DNA of 64,000 nt from Flavobacterium endoglycinae. GTDB taxonomy: Bacteria > Bacteroidota > Bacteroidia > Flavobacteriales > Flavobacteriaceae. The translations under genes were made by a program, and so were the position numbers. The stretch is taken from contig NZ_CP071448.1 in NCBI RefSeq assembly GCF_017352115.1, positions 2,875,001-2,939,000 on the forward strand, written 5' to 3'. A model generated the notes under the pieces. The model was given only the letters and a program-made list of their open reading frames with translations, was not told the DNA's origin and searched no databases. Numbering within the stretch: position 1 is the stretch's first letter; each line of letters begins with the position of its first letter. This document shows, one piece after another, positions 61,918 to 64,000 of the stretch.

Positions 61918-63918
61918 ATGGCATTAGATTCAAAAATTCCAAATGGTCCTATAGCGGACAAATGGACAAATTATAAAGATCATATTAATTTAGTAAACCC
62001 AGCTAACAAACGTAATTTAGATATTATCGTTGTTGGTACAGGTTTAGCTGGAGGTTCGGCTGCGGCTACTCTTGCTGAGTTAGGATATAACGTAAAAGCA
62101 TTCTGCTTCCAAGATTCTCCGCGTCGTGCGCACTCTATTGCAGCACAAGGAGGTATCAACGCGGCAAAAAACTATAAAGGTGACGGTGACTCAGTTTACA
62201 GATTATTCTACGATACTGTAAAAGGAGGTGACTACCGTGCACGTGAGGCAAACGTTCACCGTTTGGCTGAAGTTTCTGCAAACATTATTGACCAATGTGT
62301 GGCTCAAGGGGTGCCATTGGCTCGTGAATACGGCGGATTATTAGATAACCGTTCTTTTGGAGGAACTTTGGTTTCTCGTACATTCTACGCACAAGGACAA
62401 ACAGGACAACAATTATTGTTAGGAGCTTATTCTGCAATGAACCGTCAAATTGGTCGTGGAAAAATTAAAATGTACAACCGTCACGAAATGCTAGATTTAG
62501 TAATCGTTGATGGAAAAGCGAGAGGTATTATCGCTCGTAACTTAATTACAGGAGAAATCGAAAGACATTCTGCTCACGCGGTAGTAATTGGTTCTGGAGG
62601 ATACGGAAACGTATTTTTCCTTTCTACAAATGCTATGGGAAGTAACGCAACAGCAGCTTGGAAAATTCATAAAAAAGGAGCGTTTTTCGCAAATCCTTGC
62701 TACACACAAATTCACCCAACCTGTATTCCGGTTTCAGGAGATCACCAGTCTAAATTGACTTTGATGTCTGAATCGTTACGTAATGATGGTCGTATTTGGG
62801 TACCAAAAAAATTAGAAGATGCTCAGGCAATTCGCGAAGGAAAGAAAAAAGCAACTGATTTATCTGAAGACGAAAGAGATTATTTCTTAGAAAGAAGATA
62901 CCCTGCTTTTGGTAACTTAGTACCTCGTGACGTTGCGTCTCGTGCAGCTAAAGAAAGATGTGATGCTGGTTTTGGAGTTAACAAAACAGGTGAAGCAGTT
63001 TACTTAGATTTCGCAGCAGCAATCAAACGTTACGGAACTGAAGAAGCTTACGTAAAAGGTTTAGATGCTAACGATGCGGCTTTAGTTACTAAATTAGGAA
63101 CTGCAATCGTAAAAAGTAAATACGGAAACTTATTTCAAATGTACTTGAAAATCGTTGACGAAGATCCTTATGTAACGCCAATGATGATTTACCCAGCGGT
63201 TCACTACACAATGGGTGGAACTTGGGTTGATTATAACTTAATGACTACAATTCCTGGATGTTTCTCAATTGGAGAATCTAACTTCTCTGACCACGGAGCA
63301 AACAGACTTGGAGCTTCTGCTTTAATGCAAGGTTTAGCTGATGGATATTTTGTATTGCCATATACTATTGGAGATTATTTAGCTCCGGATATTAAAATGG
63401 GTCCAATTTCTACAGATTTACCGGAATTTGTTGAAGCTGAAAAAGCGGTAAAAGATCAAATTGACAAGTTTATCAATAATAATGGTAAACATTCTGTAGA
63501 TTACTTCCACAAAAAATTAGGAAAAATTATGTGGAATAAAGTAGGTATGGCTCGTAATGCTAAAGGTTTAACTGAAGCTATCGAAGAAATTGCTGCTTTA
63601 CGTGAAGAGTTTTATAGAGATGTAAAAGTTCCTGGAAGTGCTAACGAATTCAATCAGGAATTAGAAAAAGCGACTCGTGTTGCCGATTTCTTAGAATTAG
63701 GAGAATTGTTCGCGAAAGATGCTTTACACCGTAACGAATCTTGTGGAGGTCACTTCCGTGAGGAATACCAAACAGAAGAAGGAGAAGCACTTCGTGACGA
63801 CGAAAACTTTGCATACGTTGCCGCTTGGGAATATAAAGGAAAACCAAGTGATGCCGTATTACACAAAGAACCTCTGAATTACGAAAACATTAAATTAGTT
63901 CAAAGAAGTTATAAATAA
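61918..63918 (+). CDS. sdhA: Succinate dehydrogenase/fumarate reductase flavoprotein
   Basis: FAD subunit of 666 residues. The FAD-binding motif is [19 protein letters not shown] (about 36-54), the covalent-FAD His is in [17 protein letters not shown], and catalytic residues lie in the [10 protein letters not shown] and [14 protein letters not shown] segments. The length fits the long Bacteroidota form. The iron-sulfur subunit sdhB is expected next but the window shows a four-helix-bundle start (63942) instead. Confidence 0.97.
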   Translation: MALDSKIPNGPIADKWTNYKDHINLVNPANKRNLDIIVVGTGLAGGSAAATLAELGYNVKAFCFQDSPRRAHSIAAQGGINAAKNYKGDGDSVYRLFYDTVKGGDYRAREANVHRLAEVSANIIDQCVAQGVPLAREYGGLLDNRSFGGTLVSRTFYAQGQTGQQLLLGAYSAMNRQIGRGKIKMYNRHEMLDLVIVDGKARGIIARNLITGEIERHSAHAVVIGSGGYGNVFFLSTNAMGSNATAAWKIHKKGAFFANPCYTQIHPTCIPVSGDHQSKLTLMSESLRNDGRIWVPKKLEDAQAIREGKKKATDLSEDERDYFLERRYPAFGNLVPRDVASRAAKERCDAGFGVNKTGEAVYLDFAAAIKRYGTEEAYVKGLDANDAALVTKLGTAIVKSKYGNLFQMYLKIVDEDPYVTPMMIYPAVHYTMGGTWVDYNLMTTIPGCFSIGESNFSDHGANRLGASALMQGLADGYFVLPYTIGDYLAPDIKMGPISTDLPEFVEAEKAVKDQIDKFINNNGKHSVDYFHKKLGKIMWNKVGMARNAKGLTEAIEEIAALREEFYRDVKVPGSANEFNQELEKATRVADFLELGELFAKDALHRNESCGGHFREEYQTEEGEALRDDENFAYVAAWEYKGKPSDAVLHKEPLNYENIKLVQRSYK

Positions 63919-63941
63919 AAAGAAGTTAAGAGTTAAGGGTT

Positions 63942-64000
63942 ATGAGTTTGAAGTCGTTCGAAGATTTAGAGTGCTGGAAAGCAGCGCGAGAATTAAGAAT
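63942..64000 (+). CDS. Four-helix-bundle protein, copy 3, start only
   Basis: The ATG at 63942 opens MSLKSFEDLECWKAARELR before the window ends. This is the usual N-terminus of the four-helix-bundle (S23/Avd-like) family (FEDLECWKxARELR). It lies 24 nt after sdhA, again in the operon's own direction, after AGTTAAGAGTTAAGGG word repeats. Only 19 residues can be seen, so the call rests on the N-terminal motif. Confidence 0.6.
   Translation, partial: MSLKSFEDLECWKAARELR

Noticed and set aside
1..64000. CRISPR array, tRNA, rRNA or insertion sequence
   Set aside because: I looked for regular spaced repeats, cloverleaf or rRNA signatures and transposase motifs and saw none.

Overview
The window is about 64 kb of AT-rich chromosome from a Flavobacterium-like member of the Bacteroidota. 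The evidence is the complete Bat (MoxR/DUF58/VWA/TPR) operon, a PorZ-like type IX secretion protein, an OmpA with thrombospondin-3 repeats, Bacteroidota-type promoters (TTG, about 19 nt, TAnnTTTG) and an almost complete lack of Shine-Dalgarno sites. No rRNA, tRNA, CRISPR array, transposase or integrase was seen. Most of the window is housekeeping sequence; the accessory part is mainly 21.8-25.9 kb and 53-59.5 kb.

Layout. 1-4.9 kb (minus): aromatic amino-acid catabolism, with tryptophan 2,3-dioxygenase (cut by the window edge), a DUF3108 protein, 4-hydroxyphenylpyruvate dioxygenase, a four-helix-bundle protein and homogentisate dioxygenase. 5-9.2 kb (minus): a patatin/outer-membrane fusion protein and UvrC. 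9.3-10.9 kb (plus): an aspartoacylase-family hydrolase and 5-formyl-THF cyclo-ligase. 11-20.7 kb (minus): moxR, DUF58, a second four-helix-bundle gene, a BatD-like protein and batA-batE. 20.9-27.1 kb: aldo/keto reductase, SDR, an AlbA/Schlafen-like protein, a minus-strand reading frame cut in two by one stop codon, a DUF3298 lipoprotein and a Cys/Met-metabolism PLP enzyme. 27.2-38.9 kb: a DUF6089 barrel, gdhA, porZ, recO, ileS, a DksA-like gene, the first roadblock/LC7-like gene pair and lspA. 39-47.9 kb: an AddA-like helicase-nuclease, kbl, an OmpA protein and an AddB-like nuclease. 48.3-53 kb: the second roadblock-like pair, an alpha/beta hydrolase, ferritin and aminopeptidase P. 53.3-59.5 kb: small accessory genes, a pseudogene with one nonsense codon, two secreted proteins sharing an N-terminus (one with a tail-fibre S74 chaperone domain), a divergent repressor switch and a duplicated 206-bp repeat. 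59.5-64 kb: HMG-CoA synthase, sdhC, sdhA and the start of a third four-helix-bundle gene.

The strongest leads are these. (1) Two paralogous two-gene roadblock/LC7-like modules, each with a small basic protein encoded divergently beside it. (2) Three four-helix-bundle (S23/Avd-like) genes, each lying co-oriented inside or directly behind a conserved metabolic operon. (3) A three-hairpin small-RNA candidate at about 1.7-1.8 kb. (4) A divergent HTH switch at 58 kb with two identical 17-bp direct repeats, one covering a consensus promoter, in a segment bounded by copies of a 206-bp repeat. (5) Two accessory reading frames that are intact except for one in-frame TAA.

All calls come from reading the sequence. 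Family names rest on motif recognition, not on database searches.
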